Under the pieces are notes generated by a model. It worked only from the letters and a program-made list of their open reading frames with translations, had not been told where the DNA came from and did no database searches. Shown piece by piece: positions 24,343 through 33,816 of a DNA stretch of 64,000 nt. Origin of the DNA: DASWJS01 sp036397035 (lineage in GTDB: Bacteria; Actinomycetota; AC-67); the NCBI GenBank assembly GCA_036397035.1, contig DASWJS010000023.1:1-64000 (forward strand), read 5' to 3'. The position numbers were made by a program, and so were the translations under genes. How positions within the stretch are numbered: position 1 is the first letter of the stretch; each line of letters starts with the position of its first letter.

Positions 24343-25145
24343 CCGCGCCCGAGCGACCCGACGCCAAGACCGACCTCCGCCTGGTCGTCATCGGAGACAG
24401 CACCGCGTTCACCGATGCGCGCGGCCCGCACCTTCCGTCCGAGGCCGGGCTCTATCCCAACGTGGTGCGGGCCGCGCTCGAGCGCGCGCTCGACCGGCCG
24501 GTCGCGGTGAACGTGCTCGCGCGCGCGGGCACGCACACGCGCGACGCTTACCGCATGGTGCTGAAGGACCGGCACGCGCAGTTCGAGGTGCTCATGGGCG
24601 CCGACGCCGTGGTCGTCGGGGTCGGCTCGTTCGATCACGCGCCGGCGGGCGTGCCGGCCACGGTGGAGTCGCTCGTCCCGCTGCTCCGCTCGCGACGGCT
24701 GCGGCGAACCGCGCGTCGTGCGCTGCACGCCGTCCATCCCTGGGGCGTTCGTCTGACGCGGGGTCGCTTCGCGCGAGCGCCGCTCGGCGAATGGCGCCGG
24801 ACCTACGACGGACTGCTGTTCCAGGTGCGCGCGCTGACGCAAGGCGCCGCCGGGGTGGTCATGGGTCCGACGAGCCATCGCTCCGCGTACTACGGCGACC
24901 TGCACCCGCTGCATGCGGCGCGCGAGGCCGAGCAACGCGCGATCGCCGAGCGTCACGGGTTCCCGTTCGTCGCGTCGTGGCCGCTGGTCGAGCCGTTCGC
25001 CGCTCGCCTGAACCCCGACGGCATCCACTGGCCCGCCGAGGCGCACGCGGCGGTGGGCGAAGCGCTGGCCGCGCCGCTCGTCGCGCAACTCACCGGCGCG
25101 ACCCCGAAGCCCTCGATCCCCGGGCTCGGCGAGCGCGCGGGGTAG
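24339..25145 (+). CDS. SGNH/GDSL hydrolase, OctT-like glucosylglycerate acyltransferase candidate
   Basis: A 268-residue SGNH-fold enzyme. VVIGDSTAFTDARGP holds the nucleophile Ser in GDS, and NPDGIHWPAEAH holds the catalytic Asp-His pair. The layout (EAGLYPNVVRAALE, then a GSFDHAPAGVP segment, then the C-terminal DGIHW) resembles mycobacterial OctT, which octanoylates diglucosylglycerate on the way to methylglucose lipopolysaccharide. The similarity is by eye; a general esterase is possible. Its GTG overlaps the preceding stop as GTGA. Confidence 0.72.
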   Translation: MTAPERPDAKTDLRLVVIGDSTAFTDARGPHLPSEAGLYPNVVRAALERALDRPVAVNVLARAGTHTRDAYRMVLKDRHAQFEVLMGADAVVVGVGSFDHAPAGVPATVESLVPLLRSRRLRRTARRALHAVHPWGVRLTRGRFARAPLGEWRRTYDGLLFQVRALTQGAAGVVMGPTSHRSAYYGDLHPLHAAREAEQRAIAERHGFPFVASWPLVEPFAARLNPDGIHWPAEAHAAVGEALAAPLVAQLTGATPKPSIPGLGERAG

Positions 25146-25180
25146 CGCGGACGCGGCGAGGGCGAGCGCGCGGGGTAGCG
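25128..25180 (+). repeat. 20-bp direct repeat duplicating the 3' end of the SGNH gene
   Basis: GGCGAGCGCGCGGGGTAGCG occurs at 25128-25147, covering the last codons and TAG stop of the SGNH gene, and again at 25161-25180 in the intergenic space. Spacing between copies is 33 bases. Confidence 0.85.
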
Positions 25181-25187
25181 GGTCTCG

Positions 25188-25358
25188 TCAGCGCGGCAGG
25201 ACGGAATCCGGCGCGCGACCGGGCTGGTGCTCGACGCGGGGCTGGAATCGCCCGCCGCCGCCCCCGCCGGCCGCGCCTCCATAGGTCAGCGCCGCGTACA
25301 CGGCGCCCGCGACGAGCACCGCGATGACCACCAGCTTCAGGAACTTCGGGCTGCCCAT
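25188..25358 (-). CDS. Small single-pass membrane protein
   Basis: A 56-residue protein: a short cytoplasmic N-terminus (MGSPKFLK), one transmembrane helix (LVVIAVLVAGAVYAALTYG), a Gly-rich stretch and a polar tail. AGGAG lies a few bases before the ATG at 25358, which argues that it is real despite its size. No family recognised. It is transcribed convergently with the SGNH gene and downstream of the histidine kinase on the same strand (41 bases). Confidence 0.6.
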   Translation of the reverse strand: MGSPKFLKLVVIAVLVAGAVYAALTYGGAAGGGGGGRFQPRVEHQPGRAPDSVLPR

Positions 25359-25399
25359 CGCTCCTGCGAGGCTAACACCGCGTCGGGGACGCGGCCCCG

Positions 25400-27040
25400 C
25401 TACCGCTTCGCGACGGTCGCAGCCAGGAAGACCTCGATGCGCGCGCCGCCGCCCTCGCGGTCCAGCGCGCGGACCCAGCCGCCGTGCAGGCCCGCGTAGT
25501 GGGTGACGAGCGACAGGCCGATGCCGGGACCGGGCGAGTGCTGGTCGACCGTCGGCCCGTGGCGGAACGGCTGGAACATCGCCTCCTTCAGGTGATCGGG
25601 GATCCCGGGGCCGTCGTCCTCCACGACGAGCAGGATCCCGCCCTCGACCGCCTCGGCCCGCACCCACGCCTTCGAGTCCGGCGGCGTGTGGCGGATGGAG
25701 TTCGCCAGCAGGCTCTCCAGGATCCGGTGTGTCTTGGGCGCGTCCACGTCGGCGACGACGTCGTCGCCCTCGACGTGGATCGAGCGTCCCTGCGCGTCGA
25801 TCCCCGCCACGACGTCGATGGCCGCTTGCAGCACGCGCGTCGGCGAGCGCACCGCTTCCACCATGCCGCGCTGGAGCCGGTCGAGGTCGAGCAGCTCGGT
25901 CAGGAGCTGCTCGAGCGCGCGCGCGTTGCGTTCCAGGCGCTCCAGCAAGTCGCTGCGATCCTCGGGCGACAGCGACTCGAAGTTCGATCGAAGCGTGAGC
26001 GCGAACCCCAGGACGGAGGTCAGCGGCGTGCGCACCTCGTGCGAGATCGCCCGCAAGAAGTCGTCCTTCATCTGGTCGATGCCCTTGAGCCGCTCCAGGG
26101 CCTCGTGCTCGCGCTCGTAGGCCTTGCGGAGCCCTTCGGCGGCGAGCTTAGTCGACGTGACGTCCCGGCAGATCCCTTCGACCGCCACGATGCCTCCGGA
26201 CGCGTCGCGGACGACCGTCGGGCGAACCTCGCACCAAACCGAGGACCGGTCCTTGCGGAGCAGGCGCAGCTCGACCGGCTGCTCCTGACGCAGCGGCGAC
26301 AGGTCCTGCTCTTCCTCGGGGAGCAACCGCTTCCAGAGTTCGGGATCGTCGTAGCATTCCTGCGGCGAGTAGCCGAAGAGCGTCTCGATCGCGGGGTTGA
26401 CGTACTCGAGCCGGGCTTCCGGCCGGATGCGGAAACGGAAGATCACATCGTGCGCGTTCTCCGCCAGCCGCCGGAAGCGCAGTTCCCGTTCGCGCACCTC
26501 TTCCTCGGCCCTCGTGCGCTCGAGCGCCTCGCCCAAGACGTTCGCCGCCGCCTGGATGAAGTTGGCATCGTCGTTCGTGAAGGTTCGCACCATGGCGGTG
26601 TGCACGCCGAGCACGCCGAGCACCCGGTCGCCGCTGCCGTAGACCACCACGCCGATGCCGGCCGACACGCCGTGATCGAGCAGGAGCTTGGGCGCGGTGA
26701 ACCGAATCTCGGTCGCGAGGTCGTTGTAGACGACCGGCCGCCGCTGCGCGAGCATGTACGCGACGGCCGATCCCGGCTCGGCCGGGACTGTTGCGCCGAT
26801 CACGCCCGCATGCCAGCCGAGGCCGGCGCGGAAGTGGAACGTGACCGGATCCTCGGTCGCCTCCAGCAAGCCGCACAGCTCCACGTCGAGGGTCTGGGTC
26901 AGCGTGCGAAACGCCTCGGCGATCAGGTCGTCCACCGACGAGATGCCGAGCGCGCGCACGCCGAAGGAGGCGATTGCGGCCTGCTGGTGCGCGCGCGCGG
27001 TTTCGTCGGGCCGCGCGGGGGGATCGGTGAGGTCCTTCAT
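25400..27040 (-). CDS. Orphan hybrid-less sensor histidine kinase (GAF-PAS-HisKA-HATPase)
   Basis: A 546-residue soluble kinase with no transmembrane helix. Order: GAF domain (about 25-175), PAS/PAC (about 185-300), coiled linker, HisKA with phospho-acceptor His334 in AISHEVRTPL, and HATPase with N box LLANSIRHTP, G1 DDGPGIP and G2 GPGIGLSLV. The GAF and PAS domains would sense an intracellular signal. No response regulator is adjacent, so its partner is unknown. Confidence 0.92.
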   Translation of the reverse strand: MKDLTDPPARPDETARAHQQAAIASFGVRALGISSVDDLIAEAFRTLTQTLDVELCGLLEATEDPVTFHFRAGLGWHAGVIGATVPAEPGSAVAYMLAQRRPVVYNDLATEIRFTAPKLLLDHGVSAGIGVVVYGSGDRVLGVLGVHTAMVRTFTNDDANFIQAAANVLGEALERTRAEEEVRERELRFRRLAENAHDVIFRFRIRPEARLEYVNPAIETLFGYSPQECYDDPELWKRLLPEEEQDLSPLRQEQPVELRLLRKDRSSVWCEVRPTVVRDASGGIVAVEGICRDVTSTKLAAEGLRKAYEREHEALERLKGIDQMKDDFLRAISHEVRTPLTSVLGFALTLRSNFESLSPEDRSDLLERLERNARALEQLLTELLDLDRLQRGMVEAVRSPTRVLQAAIDVVAGIDAQGRSIHVEGDDVVADVDAPKTHRILESLLANSIRHTPPDSKAWVRAEAVEGGILLVVEDDGPGIPDHLKEAMFQPFRHGPTVDQHSPGPGIGLSLVTHYAGLHGGWVRALDREGGGARIEVFLAATVAKR

Positions 27041-27184
27041 GGGTCCCGGGCAGTGTGCCCGCGCGAACGAGGCCGGGGCAAGCGAAGGACGCTGCGTGAG
27101 TCCTTATCGAACGCTTAGGCTGCTTTCAGGCTCGTAGCCGGCAGACGTGGTTGGCTGGCCCGCGCGCTCGACGGAAGGATTCCG

Positions 27185-28816
27185 ATGTTCCTGGTCACCT
27201 ACATTCGGCGTGAGCTTCGGCGCCGGCTCGGCCGGACGATCCTGACGGTCCTCGGCCTGGCCCTGGGCGTCGGGCTGGTCGCCGCGATCACGTCGGTCTC
27301 CCGCGGGCTGGACCAGGCGCAGGACCAGGTCCTGAACCCGCTCGCGAGCGTGGGAACCGACCTGATGGTGACGCGGCCCGTGAGCCTCGGCGGCGACGCG
27401 GACGAGCCCGCGCGCGGCCCCTTCGGCCTGGACGCGACCGAGATGCGCCGGCTCGCGGCAGAGAACGCGGGCGTCACCACGGACCTGTCGAAGCTCGGCA
27501 AGCCCGGCGAGGAGTTCGAGCGCGACACGTTCCTCGCTGCGTCGCAGCTCACGTTCGACGCCGCGCAGGCCGACGACGTTCGGGGAATCGACGGCGTCGA
27601 GGCGGTCGGTGTGGGCTTGACGCTCAGCGCGGTGCACCAGGAGGGCACGGTCCCGAAGATCCAGACCGGGGGCGAGACGTTCAACTTCAGCCGCGAGTTC
27701 ACCCTTTCGGACGACGAGCGCGCGCAGATTCGCCGGTGCTTCGCGCAAGCGTTCGAAGGCGGGCCGCGGCCCGGCGGGTCGCAGGACGGCGCGCCGCCGG
27801 CCTCCGCGCAGGAATGCGCGCCGCGGAGCTTCCAGTTCGAGGGCTCGTTCACGACGCCGCGCGAGCTGCTCGAGATCCAGACCGACATCACCAGCGGCAC
27901 CTACACGGCCGCCGGCATCGACCTGTCCCAGCCCGGGCTCGGCCTGATCACGCAGGCGCAGATCGTCGAGGGCTCGTTCTTCGCCGGCGGCGGCGCGAAG
28001 GAGGTCGTGCTCTCGGAGTCCTACGCGCAGCGGGAGGAGATCGAGGTCGGCGAGACCTTCTCGATCAGCGGCGAGAAGTTCGCCGTCGCCGGGCTGGCGC
28101 AGCCGCCGCTCGGCGGGGAGTCGGCCGACGTCTACCTGCCGCTGGGCGAGCTGCAGCGGCTGTCGGACCGCGAGGGGCGCTCCTCGGCGCTGTTCGTGCG
28201 CGCCTCCGACGCCGGGTCGGTCGCCGCCGTCCGCGCCGCGATCGAGGACGCGCTCCCCGGCGCTCGCGTGACCAGCGCCGAGGAGCTGGCCGGGCAGATC
28301 TCGGGCTCGCTCGTGGACGCCGCGAACCTGGCCGACCGGCTCGGACTGATCCTGAGCATCGTGTTGCTCGTGGCCGCGTTCCTGTTCGCCTCGCTGCTCA
28401 CGCTGTCCTCGGTCGCCAAGCGCGTGCGCGAGCTGGGCACGCTGAAGGCGATCGGCTGGCGAAAGGGACTCGTCGTCCGCCAGGTCGTGGGGGAGTCGCT
28501 CGCGCAGGGCCTCCTCGGCGGGCTGCTCGGCGTGGCGCTGGGGGTCGGCGCGGCGCTTGCGATCGCCGCGTTCATCCCGCCCCTCGACGCGACCGCCCAG
28601 GCGTCGGGCGACGGCGGGTTCTTCGGCCTCGGACGGCTTCTCGGAGGAGCCGGCGAGACGCGGACCGAGACGATCGCGCTGCACGCCGTCGTCGACGCCG
28701 CCACGATCGCGCTGGCGCTCGGGCTCGCGGTGCTCGGGGGGCTCATCGCCGGCGCCGTCGGGGCGCTGCGGTCCGCGCGCCTGCGTCCGGCCGACGCGCT
28801 GAGGCAGGTGGGCTAG
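27185..28816 (+). CDS. ABC transporter permease, MacB/FtsX family
   Basis: A 543-residue permease. An N-terminal membrane helix (about 17-40) is followed by a large extracytoplasmic MacB-type core domain (to about residue 370), then three helices (LGLILSIVLLVAAFLFASLL, GLLGGLLGVALGVGAALAIA, and ALGLAVLGGLIAGAVGAL). The FtsX-like signature KRVRELGTLKAIGWRKG is present. The core has an insert with three Cys residues. ATG 27185 follows GGAAGG. It is directly joined to the ATPase gene, and the pair would form a mechanotransmission-type exporter or lipoprotein/peptide handler. Confidence 0.9.
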   Translation: MFLVTYIRRELRRRLGRTILTVLGLALGVGLVAAITSVSRGLDQAQDQVLNPLASVGTDLMVTRPVSLGGDADEPARGPFGLDATEMRRLAAENAGVTTDLSKLGKPGEEFERDTFLAASQLTFDAAQADDVRGIDGVEAVGVGLTLSAVHQEGTVPKIQTGGETFNFSREFTLSDDERAQIRRCFAQAFEGGPRPGGSQDGAPPASAQECAPRSFQFEGSFTTPRELLEIQTDITSGTYTAAGIDLSQPGLGLITQAQIVEGSFFAGGGAKEVVLSESYAQREEIEVGETFSISGEKFAVAGLAQPPLGGESADVYLPLGELQRLSDREGRSSALFVRASDAGSVAAVRAAIEDALPGARVTSAEELAGQISGSLVDAANLADRLGLILSIVLLVAAFLFASLLTLSSVAKRVRELGTLKAIGWRKGLVVRQVVGESLAQGLLGGLLGVALGVGAALAIAAFIPPLDATAQASGDGGFFGLGRLLGGAGETRTETIALHAVVDAATIALALGLAVLGGLIAGAVGALRSARLRPADALRQVG

Positions 28817-29518
<702 letters not shown>

Positions 29519-29547
29519 CCGCCGCCCGCCGCGCTACTCCAAGACGC

Positions 29548-29581
29548 CGCGCTACTCCAAGACGACGAGCGCAGCGCCGGA
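29548..29581. repeat. Left copy of the 34-bp direct repeat
   Basis: Identical over all 34 bases to 31983-32016, in the same orientation. The preceding 17 bases (29530-29546) repeat its first half at an 18-base period. It lies 29 bases after the ABC ATPase stop. Confidence 0.93.
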
Positions 29582-29604
29582 GACCGAGGGCGAATGATCC
29601 CGCT

Positions 29605-30330
29605 TCAACGCGCGGGATCTTTCTCCGGCGCAAAGATTCGATCGTCGAACCGCTCGTCGAAAGCGACATCGAGCACTTCCGTCGTCGCGAACTCGACCTC
29701 GTCGGTCCGGCAAGAAACGCGCAGCAGGATGCCGCGTTCGGCGTCGACCACGAGCCGGTACTCCTCGGCAATCGGGAAGTTCTCGTAGGAGAACGGATCG
29801 ATCGTTCTCCAGTCCGTCCACCTGGCGACGGCTTCGATCGTTCCGCGCCCGAGAAGCGTTCCCCGCCCCACCTCCTCGAAAGTGAGCATGTCCAGGAGAT
29901 CGGATGGTTGGAGCAGCTCGCAGGCCATCGGGTGAAGGAGGACGGCGAGGACGAGCGGCGCAGGCGAGCTGGTTCGAGGGCCTATCCCGGCGATCGCCGT
30001 TCCCGCTTGGTGGGCCATCACCTCGGAGCGGCTTCCGCCCGATCCCCACCGGACGCCTCCGTGACGCCCGCTGGTCTCGATGAGCCCGCCTTCCTCATAC
30101 AACTCTTCGCGAACGGCGTCCGGCAATTGGAGCCAGACACGCCGCTCCTCCTCTTCCACGCCACGTGGCGGCTCCGCGCGCGCGCGCTCGACGAAGGCGG
30201 TCACTCCCGGGTTCTCTAAGAACCGAGCGAATCCCGCGAGCATGGCGTCGTGATCGACCCACGCCCGAACCACCAGCCGCACCGAGTGAAAAGCCCCCGG
30301 CGCCTCTCTCATCAGAGCAAGGGCACCCAT
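29605..30330 (-). CDS. Hypothetical protein within the repeat-bounded segment
   Basis: A 241-residue soluble protein with no signal peptide or clear transmembrane helix. The C-terminal third (EEYRLVVDAERGILLRVSC... VAFDERFDDRIF) looks like the closing strands of a LolA/RseB-like beta sheet, which binds lipids in other proteins; this is a weak impression. Its ATG directly follows the stop of the secreted repeat protein gene (TGA then ATG), so the two are co-transcribed. No orthologue recognised. Confidence 0.6.
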   Translation of the reverse strand: MGALALMREAPGAFHSVRLVVRAWVDHDAMLAGFARFLENPGVTAFVERARAEPPRGVEEEERRVWLQLPDAVREELYEEGGLIETSGRHGGVRWGSGGSRSEVMAHQAGTAIAGIGPRTSSPAPLVLAVLLHPMACELLQPSDLLDMLTFEEVGRGTLLGRGTIEAVARWTDWRTIDPFSYENFPIAEEYRLVVDAERGILLRVSCRTDEVEFATTEVLDVAFDERFDDRIFAPEKDPAR

Positions 30331-31821
30331 TCAACAATTGAACGATTGAGCATTCGAGGTCCACGCATCGCCAAGAACGCCATCCGTGAAACGCACCTGA
30401 TGATAGGAGGTTAGAAGCCAGGTCCGGTAACCAAAGCCGCGACACGAGTAACTCAGGCGCAAGTCGCCGCCCGAGTTCTTCGTCGTATCAGTCCAATACA
30501 CGCGTCTTGACCCGTGGTCCACTTCGTACATGTTACCGGCAAAGGAGCTTACCCGGAGCCACGACTCGACATACAGCATCTGCTCAATACCCAGCTTGCA
30601 GTACGTCCTTGACTTCGCCGACGCCTCCAGCGCCTTCTTGGCTCGATGGGGATTATCGCTTCTTCCCCAACACTCGTTGCTAGAACTGCTCAGGGTTGAG
30701 TCACCGGAGGGCGGCGACTCCGCCGGATTACCAGGGATAAGAGACTCAATAGCGTAGGCGACGTCATCATTCGAGAAGTTCCCGCATCCTGCCCCCAAGA
30801 CGCTGAACCCCGCGCTGCCGTCGCAAGAGTCGTATCCAGCATCGCCGTATCCGGCGAGGGCGATGTCGCCATACGCATTACCGCCCACACTAATCGCGGT
30901 AACGCCACCGCTTGCATCACCCGTCCCGGCCACGGACACAACGGAACCGTTCGCACAGCTGCCGCCGACTGCGACCATTGCGGTTGCGCAGCCTGTTCCG
31001 CTAACGGCGGCCGCATCCCCGGATGAATCGCCGACGCCTCGCACCGTGACCGCGTCGCCGTTCGCACATGTGATCCCGATGGCATAGACGCCGTTGGCGC
31101 ACCCAATACCGCTCGCGGCGATCTCGCCCGAGGAATCACCGGCACCGCTCACCGCAAGGGTCTCCCCATTCGCACAGCCAACTGCGCTCACGGCGAGGCG
31201 CCCTCCGTCGGAGCAACCCGTCGCGGTCGCGGTCGCGGTGCTTCCCGACGCGCAACTCGCACTCAGAGCGTAGCTTCCAGTGGCGCATCCTGTGCCGCTG
31301 ACCGCGACGCCTTGGCCAGGACCCACCGGAATCGTGTTTGATGCTTCCGCGTTGCCGGTAGTGCTTATGGCAAGAAGACTCCCGCTCGCGTCGCCGCCAT
31401 TCGAGATGTCGACTTCGCCACCGGGGCTCGTGTAGCCTCGGGTGCTTTGCCCGCTGACCAGGACTAGTGTGGCGGAGCCTTGCGTGATTGAGAGTGTGTA
31501 TTCCTCACCCTCTGTCACAGCGAAGCCCAACGCGGCGTATTCGACGGACCCCGTGTTGCCGTTGTAAGAGGAAGTCCGATCGATTCCTGGTCCAAGAATT
31601 CTCCAGGCGACGTGAGTCTCGGCAAGGACATCTGTCGCATTGCCGAGGATCCCGAACACGCTTGCGACAGGCGCAGCGGCGACAATCGTGCATGATCCGC
31701 CAGCATCGTCCGATGTCGCCACGCAAGATGCGGCCGCCGTGGTCGCGAGCGCTCCGCTTCCCCCCACCGTCAAGGTAGTCACTGCGACGACGACGAACAA
31801 CCGAAAGCGCCACGTCCACAT
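30331..31821 (-). CDS. Secreted Gly/Cys/Ala-rich repeat protein
   Basis: A 496-residue exported protein (signal peptide FRLFVVVAVTTLTVGGSGALA). Residues about 140-350 consist of irregular repeats of roughly 15-20 residues built on GTGCATG, VGCANG, SCANGS and GAGDSSGE, rich in Gly, Ala, Ser and paired Cys and almost free of charge, suggesting a disulfide-braced beta-helix. The last 150 residues are different, aromatic and positively charged (YRTWLLTSYHQVRFTDGV). GGAGGGG 6 bases before ATG 31821 sets the start, excluding an ATG five codons earlier. Probably a surface protein; function unknown. Confidence 0.7.
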   Translation of the reverse strand: MWTWRFRLFVVVAVTTLTVGGSGALATTAAASCVATSDDAGGSCTIVAAAPVASVFGILGNATDVLAETHVAWRILGPGIDRTSSYNGNTGSVEYAALGFAVTEGEEYTLSITQGSATLVLVSGQSTRGYTSPGGEVDISNGGDASGSLLAISTTGNAEASNTIPVGPGQGVAVSGTGCATGSYALSASCASGSTATATATGCSDGGRLAVSAVGCANGETLAVSGAGDSSGEIAASGIGCANGVYAIGITCANGDAVTVRGVGDSSGDAAAVSGTGCATAMVAVGGSCANGSVVSVAGTGDASGGVTAISVGGNAYGDIALAGYGDAGYDSCDGSAGFSVLGAGCGNFSNDDVAYAIESLIPGNPAESPPSGDSTLSSSSNECWGRSDNPHRAKKALEASAKSRTYCKLGIEQMLYVESWLRVSSFAGNMYEVDHGSRRVYWTDTTKNSGGDLRLSYSCRGFGYRTWLLTSYHQVRFTDGVLGDAWTSNAQSFNC

Positions 31822-31924
31822 GCTGGTCCCCTCCATGCTCCGCTGCGAGGGCGAGTTCTACATTGGTGTTGCGGATCCCGGCGGACGATAGCGAAATCTG
31901 CCAATGTGCGCAAGCCGCGGTTGG

Positions 31925-31941
31925 CATCCTATATAGGGATG
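31925..31941. promoter_or_regulatory. AT-rich inverted repeat upstream of the secreted repeat protein
   Basis: CATCC-TATATAG-GGATG lies in the 165-base gap between the secreted repeat protein and the biotin carboxylase stop. The AT-rich core in a GC-rich genome makes it a candidate promoter or operator for the segment's two genes. Confidence 0.35.
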
Positions 31942-31982
31942 GCACGGACGCTCGATTCGCAGGTCGCCACACTGGGCAAAGA

Positions 31983-32016
31983 CGCGCTACTCCAAGACGA
32001 CGAGCGCAGCGCCGGA
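31983..32016. repeat. Right copy of the 34-bp direct repeat (3' end of biotin carboxylase gene)
   Basis: Covers the last ten codons including the TAG of the biotin carboxylase gene (ending SGAALVVLE) and 4 bases downstream. Identical to 29548-29581. Confidence 0.93.
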
Positions 32017-33735
32017 CTCGACGTTCTCGCCGGCTTTGACGCCGACGCTTCGCACGGTGCCGTCGCGCGGGGCGTTGATGTGGTTCTCCATCTTCATCGC
32101 CTCCAGGACGACCAGCAGATCCCCGGCCTTCACGTCGTCGCCTTCCTTCACCGCCGTCTTGACGATCGTACCCTGCATCGGCGCGCGCACTTCTTCGGCG
32201 CCGCCGCCGTGGTGAACCTTCGTCTCGGCGACCGGTGGGGCGGGTTTTGCGCGGGCGCCGTCCGCGGCGGCGAAGCCGCCGAGCCCGTGGATCTCGACCT
32301 CCAGCCGCTTGCCCGCGACCTCGACGGTGACCGGACGCGGCGGGGGAACGGGCTCGGCCGGGACGGGCGCCGGCTTCGGCACGGTGAACGCGCTGAGGTC
32401 CATCGACTTCTCGACGTAGGCGGTGTGGACCTCGCCGGCGACGAAGGCCGGGTCTTCAAGCATGAGCCGATGGAAGGGGATGAGCGTGCGGACGCCTTCG
32501 ATCTCGTACTCCGCGAGCGCGCGCAGCAGCCGGGCGCGCGCCTGCTCGCGATCGGCGCCCCACGCGATCACCTTCGCGATGAGCGAGTCGTAGGTGCGCG
32601 GGATCTCGGTGAACGCGCCGAAGCCGGCGTCGACGCGGATGCCGGGCCCGCTCGGCTCGCGATAGTGGCCGATGCGCCCGGGGGCGGGCAGGAACCGCCC
32701 CTTCGAGGCGTCCTCGGCGTTGATGCGGACCTCGATCGCGTGGCCGCGCGGCTCGACCTCTTCGAACGGCAGCGCTTCGCCGGCTGCGATGCGGATCTGC
32801 CAGGCGGCGAGGTCGATCCCGGTCACCAGCTCGGTGACGGGGTGCTCCACCTGCAGCCGTGTGTTCATCTCCATGAAGTAGAAGCCCTCGCGATCCTCGT
32901 CGAGCATGTACTCGACCGTGCCGGCGTTGACGTAGCCGACCTCGCGCGCGACCGCGATCGAGGACTCCGCGATGCGCGCGCGCACCTCGGGCGAGACCAC
33001 CGGCGAGGGGGACTCTTCGACGAGCTTCTGGTGGCGGCGCTGTGCCGAGCAGTCGCGCTCGCCGAGGAAGAGCACGGTCCCGTGCGCGTCGGCGAGGATC
33101 TGCGCCTCGACGTGGTGCGCGTTGGACAGGTAGCGCTCGATGTAGATCTCGTCGCGTCCGAACGCGAGCTTCGCCTCGCGCTGCGCGCCTTCGACCGCCG
33201 ACTCGACGTCTTCGGCCGAGCGGACGACCTTGAACCCGCGCCCGCCCCCGCCGAAGGCGGCCTTGATCGCGATCGGGAAGCCGTGCTCGGCCCCGAACGA
33301 GCGCACGTCGTCGAGGGACGTCACCGGGTCGAGCGTGCCCGGCACGAACGGCGCGCCGGCTCGCTCCGCGACCCGGCGCGCGCTGATCTTGTCGCCCATC
33401 GCGTCCATCGCGGCCGCGGGCGGCCCGATGAACGCGATTCCCGCCGCATCGCACGCGCGGACGAAGTCGGCGTTCTCGGATAGGAAGCCGTAGCCCGGGT
33501 GGATCGCTTCCGCGCCGGCGGCTCGGGCGGCGTCCAGGATGCGCTCGACGTTCAGATACGACTCGGCCGGCGGAGGCGGGCCGATGTGGAGGGCCTCGTC
33601 GGCCATCCGCACCCACAACGCGTCCCGATCGACGTCGGAGTAGACGGCGACCGAGCCGACGCCGAGGTCGCGGCACGCGCGGATCACGCGCACGGCGATC
33701 TCGCCCCGGTTGGCGATCAAGACCTTGGAGAACAT
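31987..33735 (-). CDS. Acetyl/propionyl-CoA carboxylase alpha subunit (biotin carboxylase-BCCP fusion)
   Basis: A 582-residue biotin carboxylase with C-terminal biotin carrier domain. MFSKVLIANRGEIAVRVIR starts the N-domain; ATP-grasp landmarks are AAFGGGGRGFKVV, ERDCSAQRRHQKLVEESPS, and FYFMEMNTRLQVEHPVTE. The biotinyl-Lys motif is exact (EAMKMEN). The beta (carboxyltransferase) subunit is not in the window. Substrate is acetyl- or propionyl-CoA; the mutase and Ccr genes favour a propionyl-CoA role, but AccA3-type subunits serve several partners. A TACCCT box 9 bases upstream suggests a leaderless transcript. Confidence 0.94.
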   Translation of the reverse strand: MFSKVLIANRGEIAVRVIRACRDLGVGSVAVYSDVDRDALWVRMADEALHIGPPPPAESYLNVERILDAARAAGAEAIHPGYGFLSENADFVRACDAAGIAFIGPPAAAMDAMGDKISARRVAERAGAPFVPGTLDPVTSLDDVRSFGAEHGFPIAIKAAFGGGGRGFKVVRSAEDVESAVEGAQREAKLAFGRDEIYIERYLSNAHHVEAQILADAHGTVLFLGERDCSAQRRHQKLVEESPSPVVSPEVRARIAESSIAVAREVGYVNAGTVEYMLDEDREGFYFMEMNTRLQVEHPVTELVTGIDLAAWQIRIAAGEALPFEEVEPRGHAIEVRINAEDASKGRFLPAPGRIGHYREPSGPGIRVDAGFGAFTEIPRTYDSLIAKVIAWGADREQARARLLRALAEYEIEGVRTLIPFHRLMLEDPAFVAGEVHTAYVEKSMDLSAFTVPKPAPVPAEPVPPPRPVTVEVAGKRLEVEIHGLGGFAAADGARAKPAPPVAETKVHHGGGAEEVRAPMQGTIVKTAVKEGDDVKAGDLLVVLEAMKMENHINAPRDGTVRSVGVKAGENVESGAALVVLE

Positions 33736-33744
33736 GCGCGCGCC

Positions 33745-33750
33745 AGGGTA
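33745..33750 (-). promoter_or_regulatory. -10 element of a leaderless promoter (biotin carboxylase)
   Basis: Read on the minus strand, TACCCT ends 9 bases before the ATG at 33735; no ribosome-binding site is present. Confidence 0.45.
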
Positions 33751-33816
33751 GCAACGCGCGCATGCGGGCGGGCACGGCTCCGTCCGGCGATCCCTTCGCG
33801 ACGAAGCCACGCGGAG

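Larger units (their letters stand above)
29548..32016. mobile_element. 2.4-kb lower-GC segment bounded by 34-bp direct repeats
   Basis: A perfect 34-bp direct repeat lies at 29548-29581 and 31983-32016. The right copy is the last 30 bases of the biotin carboxylase gene plus 4 bases beyond its stop; the left copy is non-coding. A further 17-bp partial copy sits at 29530-29546. Between the copies are two genes of unknown function with visibly lower GC (53% by hand count over 30541-30600). This resembles integration at the 3' end of a gene with restoration of that end, but no integrase is present, so a passive element or a duplication event is equally possible. Confidence 0.55.
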
